Numbered from the stretch's first letter, positions 45,755 to 55,903 are shown. The stretch is DNA of 64,000 nucleotides from Leptospira sp. WS58.C1 (GCF_040833995.1 NZ_CP162137.1:3394001-3458000), one strand, 5' to 3'. Notes: a model not told the origin generated them from the sequence alone. A program made the numbers and translations.

Positions 45755-46180
45755 TTGGCAGAACAAAAGGATTATAGCCATGAAGTAAAACTTCACAGAT
45801 ATGGATTCGTTCGTTATCTATTGATCATAATCGGGACCATATCCTTAATTCTGGGAATTATCGGGATCTTTACCCCGGTTTTACCTACTACTCCGTTCTT
45901 ACTTTTAACCGCAGCTTGTTATGCGAGGGCCTCTCAAAAATTCTATAACTGGCTGATGAATAATAAATATTTCGGAAGTTTTATTAGGGATTGGAGGATA
46001 CACAAAGCGATCCCTCTAAGAGCAAAGATCATCTCCGTTTCCACAATCGTGATCACAATGACTATCAGCGCGATATTCGCACCGATCCTGCAAGTTAGGA
46101 TCGGAATGGCAGTGATTGGTGTATGCGTAATCTATTATATTCTCCGCTTTCCGACTAAAAAGAAAGAAGTTTCCGAATAA
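45755..46180 (+). CDS. DUF454 (YbaN-like) membrane protein
   Basis: The long frame would begin inside the loop of the pntB terminator (45722), which is unlikely. The TTG at 45755 has TAGGAG seven bases before it and gives 141 residues. The family pattern is clear: FVRYLLIIIGTISLILGIIGIFTPVLPTTPFLLLTAACYARASQKFYNWL near 15-65, then FGSFIRDWRIHKAIPLRAKI. Four membrane helices. No known function. Its stop is back-to-back with the next convergent stop. Confidence 0.85.
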   Translation: MAEQKDYSHEVKLHRYGFVRYLLIIIGTISLILGIIGIFTPVLPTTPFLLLTAACYARASQKFYNWLMNNKYFGSFIRDWRIHKAIPLRAKIISVSTIVITMTISAIFAPILQVRIGMAVIGVCVIYYILRFPTKKKEVSE

Positions 46181-47284
46181 TCAGTTATTATACGGTGAAC
46201 GGGAAGGAAGCATATGATACACTTTCGGATCATTCTCTCTCAAAAGTTCCGCTGTATCCAATGCTTCTTGGATCTTTAATTTTTTTTCAGGTTCTTCCAA
46301 CATCCAGGAAGCTACGAAAGATTCCAATCTTCTATAATCCTTAATATACACCAAAGATCTGAGATAGTTGATCCGATCCTCTTCCGAGAGGATCTTAGAA
46401 CCCGAAATGATAGAATACACGTTTGCAGAAGCCCTGTAATTCGAAGTGTGAAAGTAAGCATGGGCCAAAAATCTTTTTTCGTTAAAAGGAAGATCAGGGA
46501 ACTGATTGTATAATTTGATCGCCTTACGGAAATTTTTATCTATATCCATCGTAAGACGTGCGTAAATATAAGCGAATTCCCTGTGAACAAAACCTTCTTT
46601 CGCGAATTCCTTACATTGGGCAAGAGCGTCGGCTTTATTTCCCAAAAGAAAATTCACTTTTAATAATATGAGTTTTAAATTCCTGTAATTCGGCTTGAGC
46701 TCTATTCCCTTCTCCGCTTCTGCTTTTGCTTTTAGATATTGCCCTGTTTCGAAATAAGCCAGAGCCATATTCAATCTGTAAAATGGGTTATAATTCGCAA
46801 GCTCTACCGCTTTTTGGAAATAGGGGACGGAAGATTCCCATTTACTTCTTCTTACAAATATCATTCCGAGAAGGTAATAGGATGGATCATGACTTGGATT
46901 AATCTCTACCGCTTTTAAAAGCGCTTTTTTAGATTGGGGATATCTTCCTATTACGTACAGATACGCGCCGTTCAGATAATGATACTCCAAACAATCCGGA
47001 TCCAACTTTTTCAAACGTTCTATATTCGCTTGGGCTCTTGCTAAAGCATTGGATCTTAAGAGATTGATGGTCTCCGTATTGAGGGCAAGGATCTGGTATT
47101 TTCTTCTAGAAACTTCGCTTTGGTCGGTCGGTTGAGGGGGAAGAGGTAATTCCCCTTCCGGAGAAGGGGCAATTATCGATTGGTTTTCGTCGGAAAGTTC
47201 GGTTTCCTTTGATCCTAGGTTCGTTCCGAATAAAAATATAAAACCTAGGAGTAATGCAGAAATATTCTTCCGACAGAAGATCAT
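46181..47284 (-). CDS. TPR-repeat protein with signal peptide
   Basis: This 367-residue protein starts with a signal peptide (ALLLGFIFLFGTNLG) and then has several TPR repeats (about 75-330), for example YHYLNGAYLYVIGRYPQSKKALLKAVEINP and YNPFYRLNMALAYFETGQYLKAKAEAEKGIELKPN. It is exported to the periplasm or outer membrane. The ATG overlaps the previous lipoprotein stop (ATGA). TPRs mediate protein contacts; the partner is unknown. Confidence 0.82.
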   Translation of the reverse strand: MIFCRKNISALLLGFIFLFGTNLGSKETELSDENQSIIAPSPEGELPLPPQPTDQSEVSRRKYQILALNTETINLLRSNALARAQANIERLKKLDPDCLEYHYLNGAYLYVIGRYPQSKKALLKAVEINPSHDPSYYLLGMIFVRRSKWESSVPYFQKAVELANYNPFYRLNMALAYFETGQYLKAKAEAEKGIELKPNYRNLKLILLKVNFLLGNKADALAQCKEFAKEGFVHREFAYIYARLTMDIDKNFRKAIKLYNQFPDLPFNEKRFLAHAYFHTSNYRASANVYSIISGSKILSEEDRINYLRSLVYIKDYRRLESFVASWMLEEPEKKLKIQEALDTAELLRENDPKVYHMLPSRSPYNN

Positions 47285-47685
47285 TCGGGAGCAGGACCTA
47301 ACTTTTTATAAACTTCGGTATTGTTCAGATCCGGATTGAGTAGTTCTAAAGTTTCTTTATTCGCTTTTTTCACTATATAACGAATATCGAATCCTAGATT
47401 CAAAAACCTAAATATAAGTTCAGGCTCTCTAGACTTGGTTTCTTTCTCGTAAAACTCGTATTCTATTCTGCGCTGATTTTCTGGATCTTCCGGGTTTTCG
47501 TAGATCGCAAGTCCTGGTCTAAAGATAGAAAGTTTAGGAGCCTTACCCGGATCCGAATTTTTACACTGTCCGTCGGCTGCACAAACGGCGGTTCTTTCCC
47601 AGATACCTAAAATTCTCTCTTGTAGTGGAGGTTGACAGCCTATAAATAAGGATAAGATCGCTAAGGAAAAAAGAATTTTTTTCAT
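47281..47685 (-). CDS. Hypothetical lipoprotein
   Basis: From the ATG at 47685 this lipoprotein has 134 residues, with LFIGC lipobox (Cys17). The longer frame to 47826 has no signal sequence at its start and would run over the STAS gene end. The mature part (QPPLQERILGIWERTAVCAADG) looks like a small beta domain resembling lipocalin-like fold proteins. It shares an ATGA overlap with the TPR gene. No family recognised. Confidence 0.65.
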   Translation of the reverse strand: MKKILFSLAILSLFIGCQPPLQERILGIWERTAVCAADGQCKNSDPGKAPKLSIFRPGLAIYENPEDPENQRRIEYEFYEKETKSREPELIFRFLNLGFDIRYIVKKANKETLELLNPDLNNTEVYKKLGPAPE

Positions 47686-47785
47686 GGAAGCCAAGCTATA
47701 TCCTATAGTAAGGATGTCCAGGGAATTCCCGAGCCCCCGGGGACCTAAAGCGATTTGAGGAATAAAGTGAGGCTCTAAGCGAATT

Positions 47786-48076
47786 TTAGATTCGCTGAAA
47801 GTACTCGTCGATCTTGAGCACTTCAAATGTTTTCATCAGGTCGGGATGTATTTCCCTAATATCGATCTCGATCCCTTCTAACTTAGCGTTTTTGCAGAAC
47901 CAAACCAAGGAACTAATAGAAATGGAATTCATCACGGGAATTTTGCCCAGATCCAAGACGATTTTAACCGGCTTTTTGGCGATCGCATCCATTAACTGGT
48001 TTCGAAATGCGTAATAGTCGTTAAAAAGGGCAGTTAGCTCCGGTTTGATCTCGATAATCTCCGAATTTTCACCCAT
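47786..48076 (-). CDS. STAS-domain anti-sigma factor antagonist-like protein
   Basis: From the ATG at 48076 it has 96 residues, covering one STAS fold. The motif IVLDLGKIPVMNSISISSLVWFCKNAK places a serine-rich phosphorylation site (MNSISISS) as in SpoIIAA-like antagonists. The upstream frame (to 48208) is Lys/Asn-rich and overlaps the divergent flgB promoter, so I prefer this start. It likely takes part in partner switching with ATPase-fold proteins such as the one at 8233, though this is not shown. Confidence 0.78.
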   Translation of the reverse strand: MGENSEIIEIKPELTALFNDYYAFRNQLMDAIAKKPVKIVLDLGKIPVMNSISISSLVWFCKNAKLEGIEIDIREIHPDLMKTFEVLKIDEYFQRI

Positions 48077-48185
48077 TTTCGATTTGAGTCCTTTTTTGGC
48101 CTTTTCTGAGAAATTTTTGGCCGGATTTCTTTTTTTATCTTTGGGAATTTTGAAATTCAACCGAAATTTTATTCGGGAGAGCTTT

Positions 48186-48617
48186 ATGTTCCAAAAAACA
48201 CATTTCATGAAGACTCAGGACTTGCTCGAGAGAGGAATGAACGCTGCCTCTATGAAAAGAAAAGTCCTCGCGGACAATATCGCGAATGCGGATGTTCCCC
48301 ATTTTAAAAGAAGTGAAGTACTTTTCGAATCCATGATCAAAAGAGCCTTGGAATCCGAAAAGATAGAAGCTTCTAAGGCGATCCCGACCAGGATCGAAGA
48401 TGAACGTCATATTTCCTTTTTTACACCATTAGATTATAAATCCGTAAAGCCAAAGGCTAACATAGATTATCTGACCACAGTCAGAGCCGATGGAAATAAC
48501 GTGGATCCCGAAAAAGAAGTAATGGAAGCATCCAATTCTCAAATGCAATACATGATGATGGTCGAAAGACTGAATGCGAACTTCCGTGATTTGAAGAACG
48601 TAATGAGGTTGGCTTAA
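48186..48617 (+). CDS. flgB: Flagellar basal-body rod protein FlgB
   Basis: From the ATG at 48186, with GGGAGAG upstream, the protein has 143 residues. It has the rod-protein pattern MKTQDLLERGMNAASMKRKVLADNIANADVPHFKRSEV. It forms the proximal rod of the periplasmic flagellum. The longer frame (48045) overlaps the divergent STAS gene and is unlikely. It begins the flgB-flgC-fliE operon, 37 bases before flgC. Confidence 0.93.
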   Translation: MFQKTHFMKTQDLLERGMNAASMKRKVLADNIANADVPHFKRSEVLFESMIKRALESEKIEASKAIPTRIEDERHISFFTPLDYKSVKPKANIDYLTTVRADGNNVDPEKEVMEASNSQMQYMMMVERLNANFRDLKNVMRLA

Positions 48618-48654
48618 TCTCGATAGAGACATAGCTAAGATTTAGAGGAAGAAG

Positions 48655-49116
48655 ATGGGACTATTTAGCGCAGTTAATATCTCCGCCACCGGGCTTTCGG
48701 CACAAAGACTTAGAATGGATGTGATCGGGAACAATATCGCGAACGCAACCACTACCAGAAATACGAATGGAGACGGTCCTTTCCGTAGGGACAGAGTGAT
48801 ACTGACTCCCGTAAATCTAAGAACCCGCTGGAAAAGCCCAGTTTATCCTTTTGGTCTCTCTCCCGGAGAAGGTAAGGGTGTGAAAGTGATGAAGATCGAG
48901 AAGGATATGAGTCCTTTAAGATTAACTTACGATCCTACCCACCCGGATGCGATCCAGATTGGACCTAAAAAAGGCTATGTAGAAATGCCGAACGTAAATA
49001 TAGTCACCGAAATGACGGACATGATCTCTGCTTCCAGATCCTACGAGGCAAACGTCCAGATGATCAACGGATCTAAGGCAATGTTCAACAAGGCCTTGGA
49101 GATCGGAAGAGCTTAA
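48655..49116 (+). CDS. flgC: Flagellar basal-body rod protein FlgC
   Basis: The protein is 153 residues with the FlgB/FlgC family N-terminus SAVNISATGLSAQRLRMDVIGNNIANATTTRNT and the C-terminal VEMPNVNIVTEMTDMISASRSYEANVQMINGSKAMFNKALEIGR. It is part of the proximal rod. It has RBS AGGAAG. It lies between flgB and fliE. Confidence 0.96.
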   Translation: MGLFSAVNISATGLSAQRLRMDVIGNNIANATTTRNTNGDGPFRRDRVILTPVNLRTRWKSPVYPFGLSPGEGKGVKVMKIEKDMSPLRLTYDPTHPDAIQIGPKKGYVEMPNVNIVTEMTDMISASRSYEANVQMINGSKAMFNKALEIGRA

Positions 49117-49128
49117 TAGGAGAGAAGA

Positions 49129-49509
49129 ATGAACGTAGATTTTAATTCCAAACTTTGGTACACCTATAACTCGGGATATTCCGATTCTCGTTATCCCCTT
49201 TCTCCTAAAGGAGACAAGGTTTCCGTAAAGATAGAAGACCAACGTCATTACGGAGATGTGAAAGAGCCTGTTGCTCCGGACTATGTTGCTGAAAGTTTTT
49301 CGGAAGCGATGAGAAACGCATTCAAATCAGTAAACGATCTACAAGTAGAAGCGGACGAACTCACTCAAAAAATGGTATATGATCCGAATAGTGTGGACGC
49401 TCACGAAGTGATGGTCGCTTCCGAAAAAGCAAGAGTAGCACTCACATTCACTAAAACTCTAGCGGATGGTGTAGTAAGAGCTTACAGAGATCTTACTTCC
49501 ATGAGATAA
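49129..49509 (+). CDS. fliE: Flagellar hook-basal body complex protein FliE
   Basis: This 126-residue protein has the family C-terminus SFSEAMRNAFKSVNDLQVEADELTQKMVYDPNSVDAHEVMVASEKARVALTFTKTLADGVVRAYRDL, which links MS ring to rod. It has an N-terminal extension of about 45 residues beyond the usual length. RBS AGGAGAG. A terminator follows. Confidence 0.94.
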   Translation: MNVDFNSKLWYTYNSGYSDSRYPLSPKGDKVSVKIEDQRHYGDVKEPVAPDYVAESFSEAMRNAFKSVNDLQVEADELTQKMVYDPNSVDAHEVMVASEKARVALTFTKTLADGVVRAYRDLTSMR

Positions 49510-49540
49510 TTTTCATCATTCGATTATCTATTCCTAATAT

Positions 49541-49569
49541 AAAAAAAGGCGGGTGGAGACCCGCCTTTT
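49541..49569. terminator. Bidirectional terminator between fliE and the P83/100 gene
   Basis: GGCGGGT (49548-49554) pairs with ACCCGCC (49559-49565), with A7 before and TTTT after, so it works on both strands. Confidence 0.85.
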
Positions 49570-49591
49570 CCGTATAAACCAAAGCCAAATC

Positions 49592-51265
49592 TTACGGTTT
49601 GATCTTTTTGATTAATTTCAGATCGGCTTTGCCGAACACTGCAATTTCGGTTTTTCCGGAACCTTCTTCCTTGCCGGTTACGTAAATTTTTTCACCGAAG
49701 AAAGTCACATTGGAGTTCGGGCTGATCTCCTCTTCACTTCCCGCAGTTTTCTTTAAGGCTTTGTCGTAACGGCTTAAATAATATTTTCCGTTTCTCTCTT
49801 CAAAGGCGTAGATCTCTTCTCCTTTGATGATCATTGGAGATCGCCAGAATACCGAATCAGCAGACCAAATCGCAGGTTTTAATGTTTCCTGATCGATCAG
49901 TATCAATTTGTGGGCAGCGGAGTGATCGGATTCGTAACCGACCACAAGTGCTTTTCCATCCACTACTTCGAAGGTACGTCCACAAATCTTATTGAAGTCA
50001 CCCTTGAAGATCGTATCGTCCTTGGTAGGATCTAACGCGTGTAACTCATTGCTATAATGTCCGTCGGAAGTGTACTTTAAGGTTTTTAAGAATAGAATTT
50101 TTCCTCCGACAACGTTCTTGTCGAATTCTTCCTTCTTCTTCTGTTCTTCTTTAACCGTTTCCAGTTCCTTTTTAGTTTCTTTCAGTTCTTGTTTTAACTC
50201 TTCCTTGGACTTATTATCATCGGACTTAGCCTCGGATTTTTTTGAGTCTCCGGAGGAAGAACTTTTGGAATCGGAAGAAGATGAGGAAGATTTAGAATCC
50301 GATTTACGGGATTCTTCTTTTTTAGCGATTTCTTTCTCTTTTTCCTTTAATTGTTGCTCTTCTTTTTTGGCCTTTTGTTGTTCTTGTTGGGCCTGTTTAC
50401 GTTCTTCTTGTTTTTGAGTGATCTTTTGTTTGTTTTTAACAGGATCTTTGTTCAGTTCCTGGATCTCTCTTTCAGCTTCTCTTTCTTTGTTGGAAGCTTC
50501 TTCTTGTTTTTTTCTATTCTCTTCTTTTTTGTCCTGGAGTTTACGTTTTTCTTCGTCTGCCTTCTCGTTTTGAAGGTCGTTCATTCTTTTTTTATCGTCT
50601 TGGCCTTCTTTCTTTTTGTCCAGGTCCTTATTGACTTCTTTTTCTAGCTCATCGGTATCCAGATCTTTTCCGTCGTCGGTAAGAATATTAAATACGATTG
50701 GGATTACGATCTGTGTTTTACCAGGCCATTCCGTATAACGTCTACCGATACCGATCTTGTCTTTTTGCGCGTTTTTCACAACTTCGGTATTATACTTACG
50801 TTTGATATAATCCGCACTCTTACGATGGATCGCATTGTAATAAAGTATATAAGTCGCTAATGTATCCGAGTTCGCTTCGGAATATCCGAAATTTGCCTTA
50901 ACATATCCGGAAAGGATCCTTTGGATGGAGTTGATATGTCCGTAGTCGGCGTCTTTACCGATGCTAATCAGATCGGCTCCGAATTTTTTTTCCTTCTCGT
51001 CGGGAAGGATGCGGATCGCGGTGATCCCATCCGCAGAAGCGGGAGATTTAGGATCTTTTTTTAATGCTTCGGAGATACCGGCACCGGTTCTGGCGTTACT
51101 TCCTTTTGTCTCTTCGTCGGCTCTTGCAGCGGATCTATTGATGAAGTTCACCTTTCCGGTAGAACGAACTTCCTTTTCTCCAAGTTTGGGCCCCTCTTGG
51201 GCGAAGATCGGAAAGCTAAAACTTCCGAGGAAGATTAGAAATACGGCCAGTCGAATCCGTGACAT
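49592..51265 (-). CDS. P83/100-family secreted protein with long coiled-coil
   Basis: This 557-residue protein has a signal peptide ([18 protein letters not shown]), then a globular part (about 25-210) with the spirochaete P83/100 family pattern ([38 protein letters not shown]). The middle (about 215-390) is a Lys/Glu/Gln/Ser-rich coiled coil, and the C-terminal part (about 395-557) resembles a beta-propeller-like domain. The family was named in Borrelia. The low-complexity middle varies in length. Exported to the periplasm. Confidence 0.85.
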   Translation of the reverse strand: MSRIRLAVFLIFLGSFSFPIFAQEGPKLGEKEVRSTGKVNFINRSAARADEETKGSNARTGAGISEALKKDPKSPASADGITAIRILPDEKEKKFGADLISIGKDADYGHINSIQRILSGYVKANFGYSEANSDTLATYILYYNAIHRKSADYIKRKYNTEVVKNAQKDKIGIGRRYTEWPGKTQIVIPIVFNILTDDGKDLDTDELEKEVNKDLDKKKEGQDDKKRMNDLQNEKADEEKRKLQDKKEENRKKQEEASNKEREAEREIQELNKDPVKNKQKITQKQEERKQAQQEQQKAKKEEQQLKEKEKEIAKKEESRKSDSKSSSSSSDSKSSSSGDSKKSEAKSDDNKSKEELKQELKETKKELETVKEEQKKKEEFDKNVVGGKILFLKTLKYTSDGHYSNELHALDPTKDDTIFKGDFNKICGRTFEVVDGKALVVGYESDHSAAHKLILIDQETLKPAIWSADSVFWRSPMIIKGEEIYAFEERNGKYYLSRYDKALKKTAGSEEEISPNSNVTFFGEKIYVTGKEEGSGKTEIAVFGKADLKLIKKIKP

Positions 51266-51422
51266 TATGGAACTCCTTACAAATACGAATCTCCCGAAAT
51301 CGGGTGAGACGATTGGCTATCTTACGATTCTAGTTAGGACTCTGCCAAGGATTTTTCAATTCTTCCAGAATGTTGGAACAGTAAGAAGTTGCCTCCCGAG
51401 ACCTGATTTTTACCCTAACCTC

Positions 51423-52514
51423 ATGAGCAAATTTGAGCGCCGAATCTACAATTTTTGCGCAGGTCCTGCGATGCTTCCCACTCCAGTCATGGAAAAGGCC
51501 GCATCCGAGTTTCTGAACTATCGCGGATCCGGTATGTCCATTATGGAAGACAGCCATAGGGGAAAACTTTTTGAAGAAGTCCTGGATACATCCCTTTCCT
51601 TGATCAGAGAATTATTATCTATTCCGGAAAATTACGAAATTATGTTTCTTTCCGGAGGAGCTAGCCTTCATTTCTCCGCCCTCCCCTTAAATCTTCTAAA
51701 GGAAGGGGAATCGGCCGACTTCGCAGTCACAGGTATCTGGGCGAAGAAGGCTATGGAAGAAGCTCTCAGATTCAATCCGGTCAAAAAGATCTACGACGGA
51801 GAAGATCATAAGTATACCGAGACTCCGGAACTAAACGACTCCATGGTAAATCCGGGAGCGGCTTACGTATACATTACTTCTAATAATACTTTATTAGGAA
51901 CTCGTTATGCGAATATTCCGGATATCACCAAGGCTCCACTGATCGCGGATATGACTTCCGAAATTCTTTCTAGAAAAATAGACGTAAGTAAGTTCGGCGC
52001 GATATTTGCGGGAGCCCAGAAAAATATCGGACCTTCCGGTCTCAGTGTTCTCATTATCCGCAAAGATCTGCTCGGTCGTTCCGGAAGAACCGTTCCTATA
52101 TTGATGGATTATGCTCTGACAGCAAAAAATAAATCCATGTATAATACTCCTCCTACTTATTCCATCTACATGTCCAAACTTGTGTTTGAATGGCTAAAAG
52201 ATCTAGGCGGAGTGGAGAAGATCGAAAAGATCAACGAGGAGAAGGCTAAAATCCTGTACGATTATTTGGATACAACTTCCTTTTATAATGCTCCCGTAAA
52301 ACCGAATTCCAGATCCGTAATGAACGTTGTCTTCACTTTGCAAGATAAAAATTTAGAATCTAAGTTTTTGGCTGGAGCAGAAGAAAGAGGACTCCACGGA
52401 TTAGAAGGTCATAGGTTAGTCGGCGGTTTACGAGCTTCTATCTATAATTCCATGCCGAAAGAAGGTGTAATTGCCTTAGTGGAATACATGAAGGAATTCG
52501 AGAAAAAGGTTTAA
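51423..52514 (+). CDS. serC: Phosphoserine aminotransferase
   Basis: The protein is 363 residues from the ATG at 51423. The upstream in-frame stretch to 50961 is the antisense of the P83/100 gene and not coding. PLP lysine is Lys200 in [12 protein letters not shown]. The family start [19 protein letters not shown] and the end [19 protein letters not shown] are clear. It makes phosphoserine from 3-phosphohydroxypyruvate and glutamate for serine and, in the related reaction, for pyridoxine. No SD is strong. A small secreted protein gene follows 18 bases later. Confidence 0.95.
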   Translation: MSKFERRIYNFCAGPAMLPTPVMEKAASEFLNYRGSGMSIMEDSHRGKLFEEVLDTSLSLIRELLSIPENYEIMFLSGGASLHFSALPLNLLKEGESADFAVTGIWAKKAMEEALRFNPVKKIYDGEDHKYTETPELNDSMVNPGAAYVYITSNNTLLGTRYANIPDITKAPLIADMTSEILSRKIDVSKFGAIFAGAQKNIGPSGLSVLIIRKDLLGRSGRTVPILMDYALTAKNKSMYNTPPTYSIYMSKLVFEWLKDLGGVEKIEKINEEKAKILYDYLDTTSFYNAPVKPNSRSVMNVVFTLQDKNLESKFLAGAEERGLHGLEGHRLVGGLRASIYNSMPKEGVIALVEYMKEFEKKV

Positions 52515-52532
52515 ATCTTTCGGAAGGATAAA

Positions 52533-53108
52533 ATGAAACACATTCTTCTGATCCTCACTCTTGTGTGCGCGGGTATGATCCGGATATCCGCTTCTCCATT
52601 ATTTTTTCCTACAAAACTGAAAGTAGGCCATTGTTTATCCCAAGGCTCTGGCTCAAAAGAGTTAAAGGAATTTTATACTTCTAAACTCTCTCCGGAAGAG
52701 AGGACCAAGATCGCCGAAAATCTCGCCTTACAAGAAGCTAAATCCGCTTACCAAAGTTTGGAATGTATCCGTATGTCCGGACTTTCTAAAGAAGAACAAG
52801 TGACTTTACTCGCCGACCATTCTCGTCATAGAGAAACCAAAGAACTTATGTTTTCTTATTACGAAAACTTTTTACTCTCCGACGAAAAGACCATTCGTTT
52901 GTCCGCTTTTGAAGAGAAAAACTTACGTAACTTTTTAGAGGCTAAAAAGGAACTTTTAGCAAGGCTTCACCAGGCTGAGTACCAATCCTTATCGGAAAAG
53001 CTTCTTCCCTTATCCACTTTCCAAAATACCTATATGGCCCTCTTCGTCCAACATTGGGAATTCTACCAGACCGCTCCCGATTTCCTGAAAGAAGGTCTCT
53101 TCGATTAA
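52533..53108 (+). CDS. Hypothetical secreted protein
   Basis: This 191-residue protein has a signal peptide (MKHILLILTLVCAGMIRISAS), and a helical mature part with two cysteines (HCLSQG, LECIRM). GGAAGGA precedes the ATG. No family recognised. It is co-directional with serC and rpiB, and the gap to rpiB is 79 bases. Confidence 0.65.
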   Translation: MKHILLILTLVCAGMIRISASPLFFPTKLKVGHCLSQGSGSKELKEFYTSKLSPEERTKIAENLALQEAKSAYQSLECIRMSGLSKEEQVTLLADHSRHRETKELMFSYYENFLLSDEKTIRLSAFEEKNLRNFLEAKKELLARLHQAEYQSLSEKLLPLSTFQNTYMALFVQHWEFYQTAPDFLKEGLFD

Positions 53109-53187
53109 GAAACTTTTCCTTATTTTCCGATCCTTGCTGTAAATTGCTTGAATCGGAGAATTCACGTAGGTACGGTACCTATAGAAC

Positions 53188-53622
53188 ATGAAAAAAATTG
53201 GCATCGCTTCCGATCACGGTGGATTCGAACTCAAAGAATACCTTCGCAAAGAATTGGCGGACTCGATTGAGATCCTGGACTTAGGCACAAAGGATGAGAC
53301 CTCTGTGGATTATCCTTTAGTAATTGCAGACGCTTGCAAAAAAGTACTTTCTAAAGAAGTGGATGGACTGATCGCACTTTGTGGGACAGGGATCGGAGCT
53401 TCTATCGCAGCAAATCGTCATAAGGGGATCAGAGCTGCTCTTTGCCATGACGAGTTCACCGCGGAAATGTCCCGCCGTCATAACAATGCAAACGTATTGG
53501 TTTTAGGCGGAAGAGTTTTAGGTAAAGACCTGGCAGCCCGAATCGCTCAAAAATGGCTGAATACTTCTTTCGAAGCGGGACGCCATGAAAGAAGAGTGGG
53601 TCAGTTAGACACCATCGTTTAA
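53188..53622 (+). CDS. rpiB: Ribose-5-phosphate isomerase B
   Basis: This 144-residue enzyme interconverts ribose-5-phosphate and ribulose-5-phosphate in the pentose phosphate pathway. The family features are GIASDHGGFELKEYL, VDYPLVIADAC and ALCGTGIGASIAANR, with the catalytic Cys of LCGTG, and the ARRHNNANVLVLGGR-like MSRRHNNANVLVLGGR. The length is usual. Confidence 0.96.
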   Translation: MKKIGIASDHGGFELKEYLRKELADSIEILDLGTKDETSVDYPLVIADACKKVLSKEVDGLIALCGTGIGASIAANRHKGIRAALCHDEFTAEMSRRHNNANVLVLGGRVLGKDLAARIAQKWLNTSFEAGRHERRVGQLDTIV

Positions 53623-53644
53623 AATCGGAATATAACTTTTAAGA

Positions 53645-55525
53645 ATGCGAAACAAGATCCTTTATCCGGTCTATCTCTTAGGTTTGGTCGGTCTTGTTTC
53701 TTTTTTCTCCGTCTCCATCTCAGCCGAATCCAATTCATTTTCTTTAAGCGCATTCGTTCTCAAATATGTTCGTTTGGGAAGTACGGAAAACGGAGCCCCC
53801 AAATTAGAATTAAGTCCCCGCGATCGTAAAGAAGGTTCCGATCTATTTTTAGATTTCGAGGAGAAGGAAGCCTCGGACCTGAACGACAAAGCGGGAGGTT
53901 ACAGAATATTATCCTCTTCTTATCTTCCCGATTCGGCAAAGGCACATTCCGGAAAAAGATCCGCAGATTTCGTCGGTAAAAGATCGGGTATCAAAGTTTC
54001 CGGAAAAACAAAAGGAATACTTACAAGTTCCGACATTAAGGAGGAATTTTATATCTCCTTTTTTATATTGCCCGGAAATCTGGATAAGGAAGCCGTCCTA
54101 CTCTCCAAAGAGCTGTATACTCGAGGAAAAAAATTCGGCTGGGACCTTAGGATAAAAGACGAAATACCGATATTAGAATTTCGTAATTTTTTCCAAAAAA
54201 CGGACAAAACACATTTATCTTTGAAACTTGCAGGGAACTCGAGACTATCCAGATCGGATTGGAATCATTTTATCATCCATTTCAAGCCTGCTCAAAGAGA
54301 AATTGTATTCTATATTAACGGGAAAGAAACCGACAGGGCTTCTGTCTCTTCTAAGGAACCGATTATGCGGATCGGTTTCCATCCGGAGGACAGCACTCCG
54401 TTCAAGATCGGGGAAAGTTTTTACGGATGGTTGGACGACTTTTTAGTCTCTAAAGGAAGCCCTGATCCTGAGGTCCTATCCACACAATACGACGGGCAAA
54501 AATACGATCCTTCTTCCTTTACTGCGGATGCGAAATTCGGGACCGCAATTTCTCCCGTTTACAAGACCAAGTTCTCCAATTCTCTACCGGAAGCAATATT
54601 ATTAAAAGCGAATATACCCAAATCTTCCGTGCTCGAGTTATATTTCAGATCATCTCCTAAAATTTTCTCCAAAACGGAAGAATACCCTTCCTGGAAATCG
54701 ATCGATCTCAGAAAGATAGAAGAAGAATTCAAAGAAGATGATCCATATAGGGAAACGGAAGAAGAAAGTTCTCCAAAAGGAAAATCTTCCAGCTATCGTA
54801 TTCCTCTGGATAAAATCTGGGGAAACAAACTCTCTTATTTCAAATATTACCAAGTAAAGGTCAAATTTAAGACCGATTCAGGTTCAAAGTCCAGCCCTGA
54901 ATTAGAAGCATTAACTTTTTCTTATAGAGAAACTACTCCTCCAGTCAAACCCGCCGGTTTAAAAATAGTGAACTTTGACGATTATGATCCGGAAGCACAA
55001 AGTCCTCGCGTTTGTTTGAGCTGGACCCAAAACCCGGAAAAGAATGTGCAGCAAAAAGGCGGTTATGTTATCCATTATGGGGTCGGTCCAAACCGTATGG
55101 TCGGGATCTTAAAAGGCACCAGCAAAGAATTGGAAAAAGGAAAAATGCCGGTTCTATCCACCAAGGGAAAAACCAAACATCCGATGAGCGAGTATTTGGA
55201 TCCGATCTTGGGTGATGATTCCACTTGTCCTAAAAGAAACGACATGAGCGGGCCTAAACTTTGTCAGTGTATAGACAATCGGCTCATTTCTTTGAACGCG
55301 GAAAAGCCGGAAGAAAATGACGACGAAGATGATAGTCCTAAATCCAAAAAGAAAAAGAAGAAACCTCGTAAGGACCCTTACGATAAAAAACTTTTATTCT
55401 TTCAAAAAGGATTAACGTATTATTTCAAAGTTGCGGCTTATAACTCTTTGTACGATCCGGAAAATGGTCCGGACCAACTGAGTCCATTAAGCGACCCCGT
55501 CGAGGTCTATTTCCTGAGCGAGTAA
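53645..55525 (+). CDS. Secreted LamG-like/Fn3-like surface protein
   Basis: This 626-residue protein has a signal peptide (LYPVYLLGLVGLVSFFSVSISA). Residues about 70-275 form a concanavalin-A-like (LamG) domain: LDFEEKEASDLNDKAGGYRIL, HFIIHFKPAQREIVFYINGKE, SFYGWLDDFLVSKG. A further beta domain follows, and a fibronectin-type region appears near 435-620 (PPVKPAGLKIVNFD, CLSWTQNPEKN, LTYYFKVAAYNSLYDPENGP), broken by a lysine-rich stretch (SPKSKKKKKKPRKD). The last 39 bases overlap the convergent PIN-like gene. Surface or periplasmic role inferred. Confidence 0.72.
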   Translation: MRNKILYPVYLLGLVGLVSFFSVSISAESNSFSLSAFVLKYVRLGSTENGAPKLELSPRDRKEGSDLFLDFEEKEASDLNDKAGGYRILSSSYLPDSAKAHSGKRSADFVGKRSGIKVSGKTKGILTSSDIKEEFYISFFILPGNLDKEAVLLSKELYTRGKKFGWDLRIKDEIPILEFRNFFQKTDKTHLSLKLAGNSRLSRSDWNHFIIHFKPAQREIVFYINGKETDRASVSSKEPIMRIGFHPEDSTPFKIGESFYGWLDDFLVSKGSPDPEVLSTQYDGQKYDPSSFTADAKFGTAISPVYKTKFSNSLPEAILLKANIPKSSVLELYFRSSPKIFSKTEEYPSWKSIDLRKIEEEFKEDDPYRETEEESSPKGKSSSYRIPLDKIWGNKLSYFKYYQVKVKFKTDSGSKSSPELEALTFSYRETTPPVKPAGLKIVNFDDYDPEAQSPRVCLSWTQNPEKNVQQKGGYVIHYGVGPNRMVGILKGTSKELEKGKMPVLSTKGKTKHPMSEYLDPILGDDSTCPKRNDMSGPKLCQCIDNRLISLNAEKPEENDDEDDSPKSKKKKKKPRKDPYDKKLLFFQKGLTYYFKVAAYNSLYDPENGPDQLSPLSDPVEVYFLSE

Positions 55526-55903
55526 GATCTTTACTAAATTCTGCTCTTTCCATTTAGGATCCGTACATAAGATCCCATCCAAGTCCGCCAAAGAAGCGGT
55601 CGCAATCTCCAACCATTCTTTCCAATCCAGATTTTTAGAAGCAGAAAGCCGTATCGCAAGCGAGATCTCTTCCTTTCTTATGGTGAGAAAATCCAAGAAT
55701 AAATTTTTGGATTGGTTCCAGATGATCTCCCTTGTTAAAGGATCGGGCTCTTTTGCAAGAACCGTATCCAAACTAGGAAGAGCCAAAACGAAGATATGAT
55801 TTTTTTTGGTAAGTGATTCGATCGCATTCGATACGGAGCGACGAGAAGCGGAATTTCCGAGCATCAAATCCCTGAAACAATCGGAAGAAACTAATAATTT
55901 CAA
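55487..55903 (-). CDS. PIN-like protein, possible toxin of an RHH/PIN pair
   Basis: This 138-residue protein has the general PIN pattern: an N-terminal strand LLVSSDCFRDLML, then VLALPSLDTVLAK and near the end ATASLADLDGILCTDPKWKE. In VapC toxins the four acidic residues are strict; here the first Asp is replaced by Ser6 (the Asp is shifted to 8), and the second position has no Glu, although Glu99 and Asp115 may serve. It may be an inactive or divergent member. Its ATG overlaps the RHH gene stop (ATGA). The gene converges with the LamG protein gene and overlaps it by 39 bases. Confidence 0.55.
   Translation of the reverse strand: MKLLVSSDCFRDLMLGNSASRRSVSNAIESLTKKNHIFVLALPSLDTVLAKEPDPLTREIIWNQSKNLFLDFLTIRKEEISLAIRLSASKNLDWKEWLEIATASLADLDGILCTDPKWKEQNLVKILLAQEIDLDGVA

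Noticed and set aside
50961..51422. Long N-terminal extension of serC
   Set aside because: It is antisense to the P83/100 gene and lacks any homologous pattern; the family start is at 51423.
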